Shown here: positions 1-8,277 of the stretch, piece after piece
Numbering within the stretch: the stretch's first letter is position 1
Layout of the letters: the number at the start of each line of letters is the position of its first letter
DNA from: Pseudarthrobacter sp. NamE5
Lineage (GTDB): Bacteria; Actinomycetota; Actinomycetes; Actinomycetales; Micrococcaceae
NCBI RefSeq assembly: GCF_005796225.1
Contig: NZ_VAHO01000006.1
Coordinates: 1-64,000 of the forward strand
Reading direction: 5' to 3'
DNA: 64,000 nt
Translations under genes and position numbers: made by a program
The notes under the pieces: model-generated
Databases searched by the model: none
Told to the model about the DNA's origin: nothing
What the model saw: the letters and a program-made list of their open reading frames with translations, nothing else

Positions 1-300
1 CGTCGAGTAATTACTGCACAGGCGGGCTATTTTTATATGCCTGTCTACGGCGCCACGCCCTCAACGCGTGCGCAGTCCGCGACGACCCGCTTCGCACTGC
101 CCCAAAGGGTTGCCCGAGAGAGCGTCGCGTGCATGCAGGGGCTTGGTCACGTGCGCGTTGAAGGCAGATGCGGCACATTCGAGAAGACAGGGTGGTTATT
201 TGATGTGACTTTAGTACTTCTCCAAACGGTAGTCACAGCAGGGTAACACCCAAGCGGACAGGTAGAATCGGCCGGTCACGTCTTTCAAGTGGGGGAAATT
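1..300. other. Leading non-coding stretch, no supported gene
   Basis: I see no convincing gene here. A 69-codon open frame starting at 37 has no ribosome binding site and an atypical residue composition. The base composition is visibly less GC-rich than most of the window, as in the acyltransferase gene that follows. The last bases carry the likely ribosome binding site of that gene. Confidence 0.5.
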
Positions 301-2442
301 TTGTCTACAGCTACGCTTCTCAGGCCCCAGGTATCCCTAAAACCAAGCCGCTCCTATCGTGGGGATATACAGGGGCTCCGGAGTGTCGCGATTCTTGCGG
401 TTTTCCTTTACCACTTGAAGTTACCGTTCATGCCTGGGGGGTTCGTGGGCGTGGATGTCTTCTTTGTCATCTCCGGTTACCTCATAACTGGGATTCTGGT
501 TCGACAACTCACAACGGAGGGAAGTATTTCCCTTGTCGAGTTCTACTCGAGAAGGGCAAAACGGCTCCTTCCCGCGGCTACCGTTGTTTTGCTCGCTACT
601 GCAGGGCTAACACTAGCTTTCGTGCCCGTGACCCGATGGGCTTCCATCGGTTGGGATGTCGTAGCCTCTACGCTTTATGTCCAAAACTGGCGTCTCGCAG
701 CCGATTCAGTCGACTACCTACGGAGCGATGCCGCCCCGAGTCCGCTCCAACATTTCTGGTCCCTGGGTGTTGAGGAGCAGTACTACGTCGTCTGGCCCTT
801 GCTGCTTATGATTTCCGCCGTGGTTCTTACTTGGCGGCGAGGTAAAAAAAGCAAGCTTGTCGATTCCCGACGCCTTTTCCGCGTGCTCGTATTCGTACTA
901 TGTCTTGTCATATCGGCATCACTGATCTGGTCCGTTTACTACACAGAAACGGCAGCCGGACCAGCATATTTTGCTTCCACAACAAGGTTCTGGCAGCTGG
1001 CGACTGGGGCGCTCCTAGCCATCAGCATCAACTACCTTGAACGGGTCCCGGCCCTTCCTGCAGCCGTGATGGGCTGGTTGGGTACCGCTGGAATAATTTT
1101 CGCTGTCATTACGATCGACGAGACGGTGCCATATCCAGGCATTGTTGCTATGGTCCCCACCTTCGCTGCCGCTCTTGTTATCGCTTCTGGTGTGCGGCGC
1201 CGCTTTGGAGGCCCTGAATTTATACTCGGATCTACTCCCATGCGATTTATCGGGGACATCTCATACTCGCTCTATTTATGGCATTGGCCTTTCATTGTCA
1301 TTGCGGGTGATGTGTTCGGCGAACTAACAGTGCCAGTTGGGGCGGGCGTCCTGTGCCTATCGCTACTTCTCGCGTATCTCACATACAGGTTTGTAGAAGT
1401 GCCGTTCAGCAAGTCGTACGTCCTGAGTGTCAGCCCTTCGAGAGGCTTACAAGTTGGTCTTGCATGTATGGTGGCAGCCTGTTTAGTAGGCGGAGCATTG
1501 GTTCAATCAACGCGAAGCCAAGAAGCCACAGCTGCGGCTGCAGCCTATAACGCGACGCTACCCAAGTTCTCGCTGGACGGGCAGGTGCAGGAGCCGGCTG
1601 TTGCCTTCGGTGCCATGACCTTGCCAGCCGAACCACGTGCGGCAATACAAGACATCTTGAGCACAGCTGAAAATATACAACCTGCCCCGGTAGCAGCCGC
1701 GAATGACTTTCCTGATTGCATCTCCGCAAAGGTTGACGAGAGCGACGTCCGCACGTGCGAATACGGAATAGCAGATTCGACTTCGCACGTTGCGTTGGTG
1801 GGAGACTCCCATGCAAAGCAGTGGATTCCCGCACTGGAGTACATAGCTAGGTCGAAGGGGTGGCGCCTTACGGCGTACATACACGATGCGTGCCCTTTCG
1901 CTACAGGTCAACTCGTGCGCGAAGGAGTTGCCTACACAGCATGTATCGAGTGGAATTCCAAGATGCTGGACGCGTTGGTGAACGATGACAGAATCAAAAT
2001 GGTTATCACCAGCAACTATACGAAGAGTGCCGGCATTGCCGGAGCTAGCGACGAGGTCTCGGCGATGGCCGAGGCATACAGGTCTTCGTGGGGGACCCTG
2101 ATCCAGTCGGGCATTTCTGTTGCCGTTATCAGGGACACGCCAGCCCCGGCGAGAAATATTCCAGACTGCGTTGCAGCAAATCTCGGCGACCTCAAGAAGT
2201 GCGCCGTTCCCCGTAGCCAAGCTGCAGACGACAAGGGATTAGCCCAAGTGGCTGCTGCATCTGGGTTTGAAGGCGTCAAATTTATTGATCTCAACGACTT
2301 CATCTGCCCCGCCGATTTATGTGCACCGGTTATTGGCGAAGTACTCGTTTACCGAGACAGTGACCACTTGACGGCAACGTACGTGCGATCTCTTACCCCA
2401 CGCCTGGAAGAGCCGTTAGTCACTGCTCATCCCCGGCTGTAG
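301..2442 (+). CDS. Acyltransferase-3 / SGNH two-domain O-acyltransferase (OafA-like)
   Basis: This is probably a membrane O-acetyltransferase that acylates a cell-surface polysaccharide. The N-terminal half has about ten hydrophobic segments and acyltransferase-3 signatures: a GLRSVAI motif, GGFVGVDVFFVISGYLI and EEQYYVVWP. The C-terminal half is a periplasmic-type SGNH hydrolase domain with GDSHAKQW near residue 500 and a DSDH motif near residue 686, the expected Ser and Asp/His catalytic residues. The size (about 713 aa) fits OafA/YrhL-type fusions. I chose TTG 301 because a GTGGGGGA ribosome-binding-like run lies just before it; GTG 289 in the same frame is an alternative without a clear site. 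Its codon use is markedly less GC-rich than that of genes further right, and it lies beside a dead IS, which suggests horizontal acquisition. The acylated substrate is unknown. Confidence 0.88.
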   Translation: MSTATLLRPQVSLKPSRSYRGDIQGLRSVAILAVFLYHLKLPFMPGGFVGVDVFFVISGYLITGILVRQLTTEGSISLVEFYSRRAKRLLPAATVVLLATAGLTLAFVPVTRWASIGWDVVASTLYVQNWRLAADSVDYLRSDAAPSPLQHFWSLGVEEQYYVVWPLLLMISAVVLTWRRGKKSKLVDSRRLFRVLVFVLCLVISASLIWSVYYTETAAGPAYFASTTRFWQLATGALLAISINYLERVPALPAAVMGWLGTAGIIFAVITIDETVPYPGIVAMVPTFAAALVIASGVRRRFGGPEFILGSTPMRFIGDISYSLYLWHWPFIVIAGDVFGELTVPVGAGVLCLSLLLAYLTYRFVEVPFSKSYVLSVSPSRGLQVGLACMVAACLVGGALVQSTRSQEATAAAAAYNATLPKFSLDGQVQEPAVAFGAMTLPAEPRAAIQDILSTAENIQPAPVAAANDFPDCISAKVDESDVRTCEYGIADSTSHVALVGDSHAKQWIPALEYIARSKGWRLTAYIHDACPFATGQLVREGVAYTACIEWNSKMLDALVNDDRIKMVITSNYTKSAGIAGASDEVSAMAEAYRSSWGTLIQSGISVAVIRDTPAPARNIPDCVAANLGDLKKCAVPRSQAADDKGLAQVAAASGFEGVKFIDLNDFICPADLCAPVIGEVLVYRDSDHLTATYVRSLTPRLEEPLVTAHPRL

Positions 2443-2901
2443 GGAGAAGGGTACGTTGTTGCGCTGCAGCATAGGGTCCTGCGATGGACAAAGGCGCAAA
2501 GCTTCTTGATGGTTCTTCCTTACGTACGTGGGTAATTCTTAGTAGCTTGCATTGCAGCCTCTGTCTCCACCTGCATACCTAACCCTGCCAACTGTCCATC
2601 GGAACGCCTACAGGTGGTAATCCGCCGTGCAGCAGTGCTGCCCCCGTCCGCCACGAACAAACCATGCGAGTACGAGCGGCGAGAAAGCACCCGCTCCGCT
2701 TGGACAGCAGGTATGGGTTGATTTTGCCGTCCCGCCCACAGCTTCAGGGTTGATGGAGAACCAAGACCTCTTTCTAGCTTTGGCCCAGCATTTGGCGCAG
2801 TGCCTCTTCCGGCTTGGCTACAGACCACGTAGTTACAGCGCGACTTGTACGCATTGTCAGCGATGGTCAAAAAGTGAGCCGTTTTGCGGGCTTGGCGTCT
2901 A
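2443..2901. other. Gene-free stretch between acyltransferase and IS element
   Basis: About 460 bases with no supported gene. Open frames on both strands (2520-2996 minus, 2627-2902 plus) lack ribosome binding sites and resemble no family I recognise. The right end carries a 16-nt sequence (2865-2880) that is repeated inverted beyond the other end of the IS element. Otherwise nothing was identified. Confidence 0.4.
2865..2880. repeat. Outer inverted repeat, left copy
   Basis: GGTCAAAAAGTGAGCC here matches the reverse complement of 4209-4224 at 13 of 16 positions. It lies about 24 bases outside the left IS30 terminal repeat, and its partner lies at a similar distance outside the right one. It could mark the ends of an older element or an IS30-preferred target. 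Confidence 0.5.
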
Positions 2902-4188
2902 GTGGTCGTTGCAACACCTGAGCTTGTAGGAGTTGCACTTGGCAGAGATGAAAAGAGCAAGAAAGCCCCGGGGCGCCCCTCCAAAGAACGGTGCACGAGC
3001 TCACTATGATCAGCTGATGAAACAGGATATGGGCAATTCTGAGGCCTGCCGGATTGTGGGAATCAGCCGTAGTTCGGGGACGCGATGGCGGCACGGCCAC
3101 TCGGTTGTCCTGAAGTCCGGAGACATCAAAAAGGTTGCTCCCATCTCGCATCAGAGGCCGGTCGATATCCCCGCCCGGCTTCTCTCGGAGTTGGAACGGA
3201 TCACGATCGCAGACCTATTGCATGCCGGGCGCAGCATTCGCGCTATCGCCACAGAGCTCGGGCGTAGTCCATCGACAGTGAGCCGGGAAACCCGCCGGAA
3301 CGTGCACGAGCCCTCCGGTAACTACCGTCCTCGCACGGCTCAGCGTAGTGCCAAGCGTCGACGGAGTCGCCAGCGGAGCGGGAAGATCGCGTCCAGTCCT
3401 GAGCTGCTTGAATTCGTGCGCGAACACCTGAAACAGCGCTGGAGTCCCCGTCAGATCAGCAATCGCCTGCGCGCTGTTTTTACTGGGCAACCGGGAATGC
3501 ACGTTGTTCCGGAGACTGTCTATCAGGCCCTCTATGGGCGCGGAAGCCTGGAATTGGCCGTCGATCTTGCAGTCTCTCTGCGCACCGGACGGACCGGTCG
3601 CCGGCCGCGTCGTCGGAAGGAACACCGAACCAGGCGCTTCCCGGACATGGTCATGATCCGGGATCGGCCAGCAGAAGCGATCGGCAGGTTAGTGCCAGGG
3701 CATTGGGAAGGGGATCTAATCATTGGCAAGGGGGGCCGCTTTGCCATCGGCACGCTGGTCGAACGGACCACGCGCTTCATCATCCTGATGCACCTGGCGG
3801 GTAACCGCGGGGCTGAGAATCTGCGCGATCGACTGACCGAAGCGATGATGCCGCTCCCAGCCCATCTACGCCGATCACTGACCTAGGATCAGGGCACTGA
3901 GATGGCCTGCCACCAAGATTTCACACGGCAAACACTCATCCCTGTGTACTTTTGCGACCCCGCCAGTCCCTGTGGCAACGCGGCTCGAACGAGAACACCA
4001 ATGGCCTGCTTCGCCAATACTTTCCGCAAGGAACAGATCTCGGCATCCATTCTCGGGAACACCTGGCTGTGGTCGCCGCCGAACTCGATCAGCGACAACG
4101 TGAAATCCACGGGTGGCATAGCCTTTGGAGCGCCTGACTAGACTGGTCGCACCTTCGACCGAACCATAATTTGTTGCAACGACCGCTG
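2902..4188 (+). mobile_element. IS30-family insertion sequence, inactive
   Basis: Terminal inverted repeats bracket a transposase pseudogene. The left end has GTGGTCGTTGCAACA (from 2902) and the reverse complement of the right end (to about 4188) has GCGGTCGTTGCAACA, with GGTCGTTGCAACA identical. The length near 1.3 kb and a single long transposase with the IS30 DDE layout fit the IS30 family. Exact ends and the short target duplication cannot be fixed by eye. The element cannot transpose by itself because its transposase carries a stop and frameshifts. Confidence 0.85.
2933..4169 (+). pseudogene. IS30-family transposase, broken by a nonsense codon and frameshifts
   Basis: The reading frame from 2933 encodes an IS30 transposase N-terminus: a helix-turn-helix region containing the phrase RSIRAIATELGRSPSTVSRE, then the first catalytic Asp in HWEGDLIIGK. 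The frame stops at 3884-3886 (TAG) exactly where the family has TW-DQGTEM, so a TGG to TAG change is the likely lesion. After it the frame continues with DQGTEMA and VYFCDPASP, and then needs a two-base correction near 3965-3975 to continue as WQRGSNENTNGLL, which contains the catalytic Glu. A third shift near 4125 is needed to reach a plausible end at about 4169. All three DDE residues are recognisable but sit in separate frames. Spontaneous stop plus indels imply long inactivity. Confidence 0.88.
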
Positions 4189-4208
4189 AACTCCGCCGCC
4201 GTCACAAT

Positions 4209-4224
4209 GGTTCACTTTTCAACC
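4209..4224. repeat. Outer inverted repeat, right copy
   Basis: GGTTCACTTTTCAACC is the inverted partner of 2865-2880 (13 of 16 matches after reverse complementation). The two copies flank the IS30 terminal repeats at similar distances, 21-24 bases. Confidence 0.5.
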
Positions 4225-4414
4225 GTCACCGACACGCATTCAGGGCGTTTTTACGGACCGAAAGGGTCGACGTAGCATCCGGATGTGTGCGCGTACCGAG
4301 CCCACTTACTGCCGCCCTTCCGGTGGCCCCGAGATCTCATCAGCATAGGAGGCTGGTCCGTAATAAACGTCGTGACTTGATCAAATCTTGAGGGCGTGTT
4401 CATAGCATTCCACC

Positions 4415-4558
4415 ATGGGGAGAAACGGCAATTGGTACGCGGAGCGCTATTCGCGACGTGAGCTAAAACAGCGGAAAATAAGGGTACTTGCCTATTTCTT
4501 GCTTATTACTTTGGCCGTTGTGACGGTGACTGTCGCGTTGGTGGCGTTGCGAAGATAG
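4415..4558 (+). CDS. Single-helix membrane microprotein (47 aa)
   Basis: A short protein with a basic, polar N-terminal half and one strongly hydrophobic helix near residues 25-44 (LAYFLLITLAVVTVTVALVA), ending in RR. It is probably a small inner-membrane protein with a single anchor. The ribosome binding site is weak, so the call rests on the clean hydrophobic helix and on its place at the head of a run of similar microproteins leading to the MinD-like ATPase at 5010. I recognise no family. The function is unknown. Confidence 0.5.
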   Translation: MGRNGNWYAERYSRRELKQRKIRVLAYFLLITLAVVTVTVALVALRR

Positions 4559-4659
4559 ATACTTCAGGGTTGCTCCTGCAGTGGGCATGACTTGTCATGG
4601 CACTCGTCACGTGGTTAGGTCATGGTCGATGGGGATCACTATGACCGATGGAGGCTCTT

Positions 4660-4821
4660 GTGGCTGTTTCCGACTTCGCCCAAGCGCTCTTAGCGCTACT
4701 GGGCACAATGCTGGTTCCTTTTTTCGTGCTCTACCAGATGCTCAGGCTTAAGCGCCGGGCCGTCCGGGTCAGTGCTCCGTCGCGCCAGAAGGTGAGCACC
4801 GCTAGCCATGCCGTACGTTGA
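4660..4821 (+). CDS. Small single-helix membrane protein (53 aa)
   Basis: GTG start at 4660 with a perfect GGAGG at 4650-4654, five bases upstream. The protein begins with one hydrophobic helix (about residues 6-25, including ALLALLGTMLVPFFVLYQM) and ends in a basic tail rich in Arg and Lys. Its 3' end overlaps the start of the next microprotein by 14 bases in another frame, suggesting translational coupling. An in-frame ATG at 4648 lacks a ribosome binding site. No family is recognised; the neighbourhood suggests a membrane apparatus served by the MinD-like ATPase. Confidence 0.62.
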   Translation: MAVSDFAQALLALLGTMLVPFFVLYQMLRLKRRAVRVSAPSRQKVSTASHAVR

Positions 4822-4927
4822 TATCAATCCCCACAAAGGCCGCCCCAAGTGGCAGGGCTATATCGTTCTGGTCGTTCTCATCGCGCTTACTGCAGCCGTA
4901 GTGGGTGCTGCGCTTACCGGCATCTGA
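4808..4927 (+). CDS. Single-helix membrane microprotein (39 aa)
   Basis: Starts at ATG 4808, inside the 3' end of the preceding microprotein gene, with a purine-rich AAGGTGAG upstream. The sequence has a short polar N-terminus (MPYVDINPHKGRPKWQGY) followed by one hydrophobic helix to the C-terminus (IVLVVLIALTAAVVGAALTG). The 14-base overlap with the gene before it and the short gap to the MinD-like gene indicate a single transcript. The function is unknown. Confidence 0.6.
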   Translation: MPYVDINPHKGRPKWQGYIVLVVLIALTAAVVGAALTGI

Positions 4928-5009
4928 GCAAGCGATTTCGCGCGAACCCCTAGACTTACTGTTTGACCAGTGCCGCAGAACATTTTGCCGAAAGTCCTGG
5001 GGGACAGAC

Positions 5010-6347
5010 ATGCCCGATCCGGCGGATCAGAACGCACGCGCCAACGTAGAGGATAAAAGTCATCCTCGCCGACGTCGCGACCTTCGTCGTGCCGAGGGCG
5101 AGACGGCCGATGTCCGGACAGGAACCATGCCAGCAGCAACGCACTCCGAAACATCCAGCCAGGCAGAGGCCAATCAGCCGGCCACTAGAAGGACTTCCAG
5201 GGCCGAGGCTGCCGCGGCCGCAGACGTCGCAAAGCCTGCCACGCATGTACCTGCTCCCACCCGACGGCCAGCCTCCGCAACGGCAGAGGCAGCCGACCCT
5301 GCAACCGCCGCCACGCCAGCTGATGCCGGTGAAACGTTGCCGCCGAACACCGGCACTGCAACCACCGGCTTCCGACGGAGCAGGCCAACCGTGGCCGACG
5401 CCATTGCAGAAAGCCCCATGCCGGATTTCATCAGCTCCCCAGGGCTGTTTGTGAAGGAACAGAAGCCCCGTCCCGTCGGTGGTTTCCGTGGTGCACTGTA
5501 CAAGCTGACAGCCGGAGCCTGGAATCTGGGGCCAGGACCGAGGCAGCGCCAGGAGGACGAGCTGGCCCGCCGCATCTCCCGGCAGCTCCAGGGGAGTTAC
5601 AACACGGCCATCCTCAGCCTCAAGGGCGGTATCGGTAAGACATCCACCACCGTGGGGGTAGGCCTGACGCTGGCTGAGTACCGTGGGGACGCCCCGTGCG
5701 CTATCGATGCCAACCCGGATTCCGGTGACCTGGTGGAGCGCGCGCTGGGCGAGGGGATCTACCAGCAGTCCAGCCCGCGCAGCATTACGGACCTCCTCAA
5801 AAACATCGACTCCATCGACTCGCTTACTGCCCTTGCACGCTACATGCATCACGCTGGCCGGCTGCACCTCATCGCGGGAGAGCAGGACCCCGAGGTCTCC
5901 GACTCGTTGACGGCCGAGGAATACCTGCGGATCCGCAAGCTGATCGGTGCCTACTACTCTGTGGCGCTGACCGACTGCGGCACCGGCGTCACCCACAACG
6001 CCATGAGCGGGATTTTGCAGTCCGCGGACAACCTGGTCATCGCCGCCGGCTACGCAGTGAGCGGTGCAAAGCGTGCGCGCAGTACACTGCACTGGCTGGC
6101 AAGTCACGGCTACGAGGAACTGGCGCGGAACGCCATCGTTGTCATCACCGACAAGGACGAGGTGTCCAGCCGCGTGGACAAAGATGCCATCGAGGAGCAC
6201 CTCTCCGGCATCTGCCGAGAACTGATCGCGGTCCCGCATGACCGCGGCGTCGCCGATGGCGACCTCGTCACGCTCGACGTGCTGAAGCCGGAAACACGGC
6301 GTGCCTACAAGGAAATTGCTGCGGCCATTGTGGACGGCTACCAGTAA
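5010..6347 (+). CDS. MinD/ParA/EspI-like P-loop ATPase with disordered N-terminus
   Basis: A 445-aa protein. Residues 1 to about 190 are low complexity, rich in Ala, Pro, Thr and charged residues. The C-terminal half is a SIMIBI-class ATPase with a deviant Walker A (LKGGIGKTSTTVG), a DANPDSGDLVERAL switch segment, and LTDCGTGVTH as the second conserved Asp region. This layout resembles actinobacterial EspI/MinD-like proteins near type VII secretion or conjugation genes. I chose ATG 5010 because GGGGGACAG precedes it; an upstream TTG-type extension to 4905 would overlap the microprotein gene and has no site. The three microproteins just upstream are likely partners. The cellular target (partitioning, secretion or conjugation) cannot be told from this window. 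Confidence 0.75.
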   Translation: MPDPADQNARANVEDKSHPRRRRDLRRAEGETADVRTGTMPAATHSETSSQAEANQPATRRTSRAEAAAAADVAKPATHVPAPTRRPASATAEAADPATAATPADAGETLPPNTGTATTGFRRSRPTVADAIAESPMPDFISSPGLFVKEQKPRPVGGFRGALYKLTAGAWNLGPGPRQRQEDELARRISRQLQGSYNTAILSLKGGIGKTSTTVGVGLTLAEYRGDAPCAIDANPDSGDLVERALGEGIYQQSSPRSITDLLKNIDSIDSLTALARYMHHAGRLHLIAGEQDPEVSDSLTAEEYLRIRKLIGAYYSVALTDCGTGVTHNAMSGILQSADNLVIAAGYAVSGAKRARSTLHWLASHGYEELARNAIVVITDKDEVSSRVDKDAIEEHLSGICRELIAVPHDRGVADGDLVTLDVLKPETRRAYKEIAAAIVDGYQ

Positions 6348-6379
6348 AACGTGCTAGCGGCAGCAGCCGTTTGAGCTGG

Positions 6380-6400
6380 GCGGGCTCGTTATGAGCCCGC
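6380..6400. terminator. Hairpin between convergent genes
   Basis: GCGGGCTC (6380-6387) and GAGCCCGC (6393-6400) form an 8-bp perfect stem with a 5-nt loop between the convergent MinD-like gene and the Lrp-type regulator. There is no U-tract, so it may act weakly on both sides. Confidence 0.5.
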
Positions 6401-6407
6401 TAGCCAC

Positions 6408-6881
6408 CTACCGCGTATCCAGATCCTCGAACACCAGGAACGTCTGGGTATCCAGCACGCCCGGCATGGACTGCAGCTGGTCAAAGATGACCCGGCGCAG
6501 GTCGATGTTGTCCACGGCGCGGACCAGCAGGATCACGTCGAAGTCCCCGCCCACCAGGGCCACGTGGTGGACCTCCGGGATGGCGCCCAGCTGGTCGCGC
6601 AGCTCCCGCCAGGCATCCTGCTTCAGCTTCAGCGTCACGTAGGCGGAGGAGCGGAGCCCGGCTTTGATCGGGTCCACCAGCGCCGTGAATCTGGACAGCA
6701 CCCCCTCTGAGGTGAGCCGGCCGATCCGAGTGTACGCGTGTGCCCGGGAGATGTGGACGTTCTCCGCCACCTGGGTCACGGACATCCTGCCGTCCCTGGT
6801 CAGCTCCGAAATGATCCTCTGGTCGATCTCATCCAGCGGTACGGGCTCGGTCCCGGGATCCCTCGTTGCCAATTTGTCCAC
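6408..6881 (-). CDS. Lrp/AsnC-family transcriptional regulator (BkdR-like)
   Basis: A 157-aa regulator: an N-terminal AsnC-type winged helix-turn-helix (LDEIDQRIISELTRDGRMSV, followed by a recognition helix with RAHAYTRIGRL) and a C-terminal RAM/Lrp ligand domain (GDFDVILLVRAVDN, FLVFED). Length is usual for the family. GTG start. It is transcribed away from the branched-chain oxoacid dehydrogenase operon at 7033, with about 150 bases of shared promoter region, so control of that operon by branched-chain amino or oxo acids is the natural inference. BkdR regulators of this family play that role elsewhere. Confidence 0.9.
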   Translation of the reverse strand: MDKLATRDPGTEPVPLDEIDQRIISELTRDGRMSVTQVAENVHISRAHAYTRIGRLTSEGVLSRFTALVDPIKAGLRSSAYVTLKLKQDAWRELRDQLGAIPEVHHVALVGGDFDVILLVRAVDNIDLRRVIFDQLQSMPGVLDTQTFLVFEDLDTR

Positions 6882-7032
6882 GCACCCTGTCAGTAAGCTG
6901 GCTCACATTTACAATTCGTCTCCCAGTGTAGGCAGAACCGGGCAGCTTCTCCACGATTGCCCAAGATGCTGGATACGAAACCGGCCATAGGCAGATACTG
7001 GGAAGGAATAGTGGCAACAGAAGGACGGAACA

Positions 7033-8277
7033 ATGACGATCTCCGCAGACCACACCGCGCCGGGCACCGCCGGCGCGCGCCAGGGCAGCACCCAACCGCA
7101 CGAGGACGCCCTCACCGAGGCAGTCAAGAAGTTCGGCATCACAGCCGAGGACTACATGCTCCCGGCCCGGCACCAGATCCAGATGGTGGGCCCGGACGGC
7201 CGGCTCATCCCGGAAGGTGAGCAGGGCACCGAACCCGGCCACGAATACCCTTTGCCCGGCGATGAGGAACTGCTGGCAGCCTACGAACAGCTCGTCGTCG
7301 GCCGCCGCGTCAACGACCAGAACTCGGCCCTCGTCCGGCAGGGCCGCATGGCCGTCTACCCGTCCAGCCACGGCCAGGAGGCCTGCCAGGTGGCCGCAGC
7401 CTTGTGCCTCTCCGACGGTGACTGGATGTTCCCCACCTACCGCGACGCCGTCGCCGTGATGACCCGCGGTGTGGACCCCGTGCAGGTGATGACCATCTTC
7501 CGCGGCGACTGGCACGGCGGGTTCGATCCGCTCAAGCACAAGGTGGGGATCCAGTGCACTCCGCTGACCACCCAGCTGCTGCACGCCGTGGGCGTTGCCC
7601 ATGCCGCCAAGCTCCGCGGTGAGGACACCGTGGTGCTGGCCATGTGCGGCGACGGCGCCACCAGCGAAGGCGACTTCCACGAGGCCTTGAACTTCGCCGC
7701 CGTCTTCCACCTGCCCGTCATTTTCTTCGTCCAGAACAACAAATACGCCATCTCGGTGCCGCTGGCACACCAGTCCGTGGCGCCGTCGCTCGCGCACAAG
7801 GCCGTGGGCTACGGCATGGCCGGTGAACGCGTGGACGGCAACGACGTCGTCGCGCTCCTCGCCGTCCTGGACCGCGGCGTGAAACTGGCCCGGGAAGGCT
7901 CCGGCCCCCTGCTGGTGGAGGCCAACACCTACCGCATGCAGGCCCACACCAATGCCGACGACGACACGCGCTACCGCGAGAGCGCTGAGGTTGCCGAGTG
8001 GCGGGCCAAGGACCCGGTGAACCGGATGCGCACCTACCTGCGGGACCGCGGCCTGCTGGACGACGAGGGCGAGGCCCGGATCGCTGCCCACGCTGAGGCG
8101 GTTGCCGCGCAGCTGCGTGAAGGCCTCAGCGAGGATGTCCCCGTGGACCCGCAGGAACTCTTCCGTTACGTCTTCGCCCGGACCACGCCGCAGTTGAAGG
8201 AACAGTCTGCCATGCTCGCCGACGAACTCGCCCGCGACGCAGCATCCCAGAACGCAGCACAGGAGGCCGGCAAGTGA
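7033..8277 (+). CDS. bkdA: Branched-chain 2-oxoacid dehydrogenase E1 component, alpha subunit
   Basis: Thiamine-diphosphate-dependent decarboxylase subunit (414 aa) that would act on branched-chain 2-oxoacids or pyruvate. The ThDP motif runs from GDGATSEGDFHEALNF near residue 206 to the NN of FVQNNKYAIS. YPSSHGQEA and PTYRDAVAV match E1-alpha active-site segments, and the phosphorylation-loop-like TRYRESAEVAEW is present. ATG 7033 follows AGAAGGACGG. It is first in a tight operon: its stop overlaps the start of the beta subunit. Substrate preference is inferred from the Lrp-type neighbour; PDH activity cannot be excluded from sequence alone. Confidence 0.92.
   Translation: MTISADHTAPGTAGARQGSTQPHEDALTEAVKKFGITAEDYMLPARHQIQMVGPDGRLIPEGEQGTEPGHEYPLPGDEELLAAYEQLVVGRRVNDQNSALVRQGRMAVYPSSHGQEACQVAAALCLSDGDWMFPTYRDAVAVMTRGVDPVQVMTIFRGDWHGGFDPLKHKVGIQCTPLTTQLLHAVGVAHAAKLRGEDTVVLAMCGDGATSEGDFHEALNFAAVFHLPVIFFVQNNKYAISVPLAHQSVAPSLAHKAVGYGMAGERVDGNDVVALLAVLDRGVKLAREGSGPLLVEANTYRMQAHTNADDDTRYRESAEVAEWRAKDPVNRMRTYLRDRGLLDDEGEARIAAHAEAVAAQLREGLSEDVPVDPQELFRYVFARTTPQLKEQSAMLADELARDAASQNAAQEAGK

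Noticed and set aside
37..246. 69-codon frame at the left edge
   Set aside because: No ribosome site, no hydrophobic or domain pattern.
2520..2996. 158-codon minus-strand frame between acyltransferase and IS
   Set aside because: No start signal, overlaps the IS end, no family resemblance.
4956..6239. 427-codon minus-strand frame opposite the MinD-like gene
   Set aside because: Walker A and other ATPase motifs are on the plus strand; the antisense frame lacks structure.
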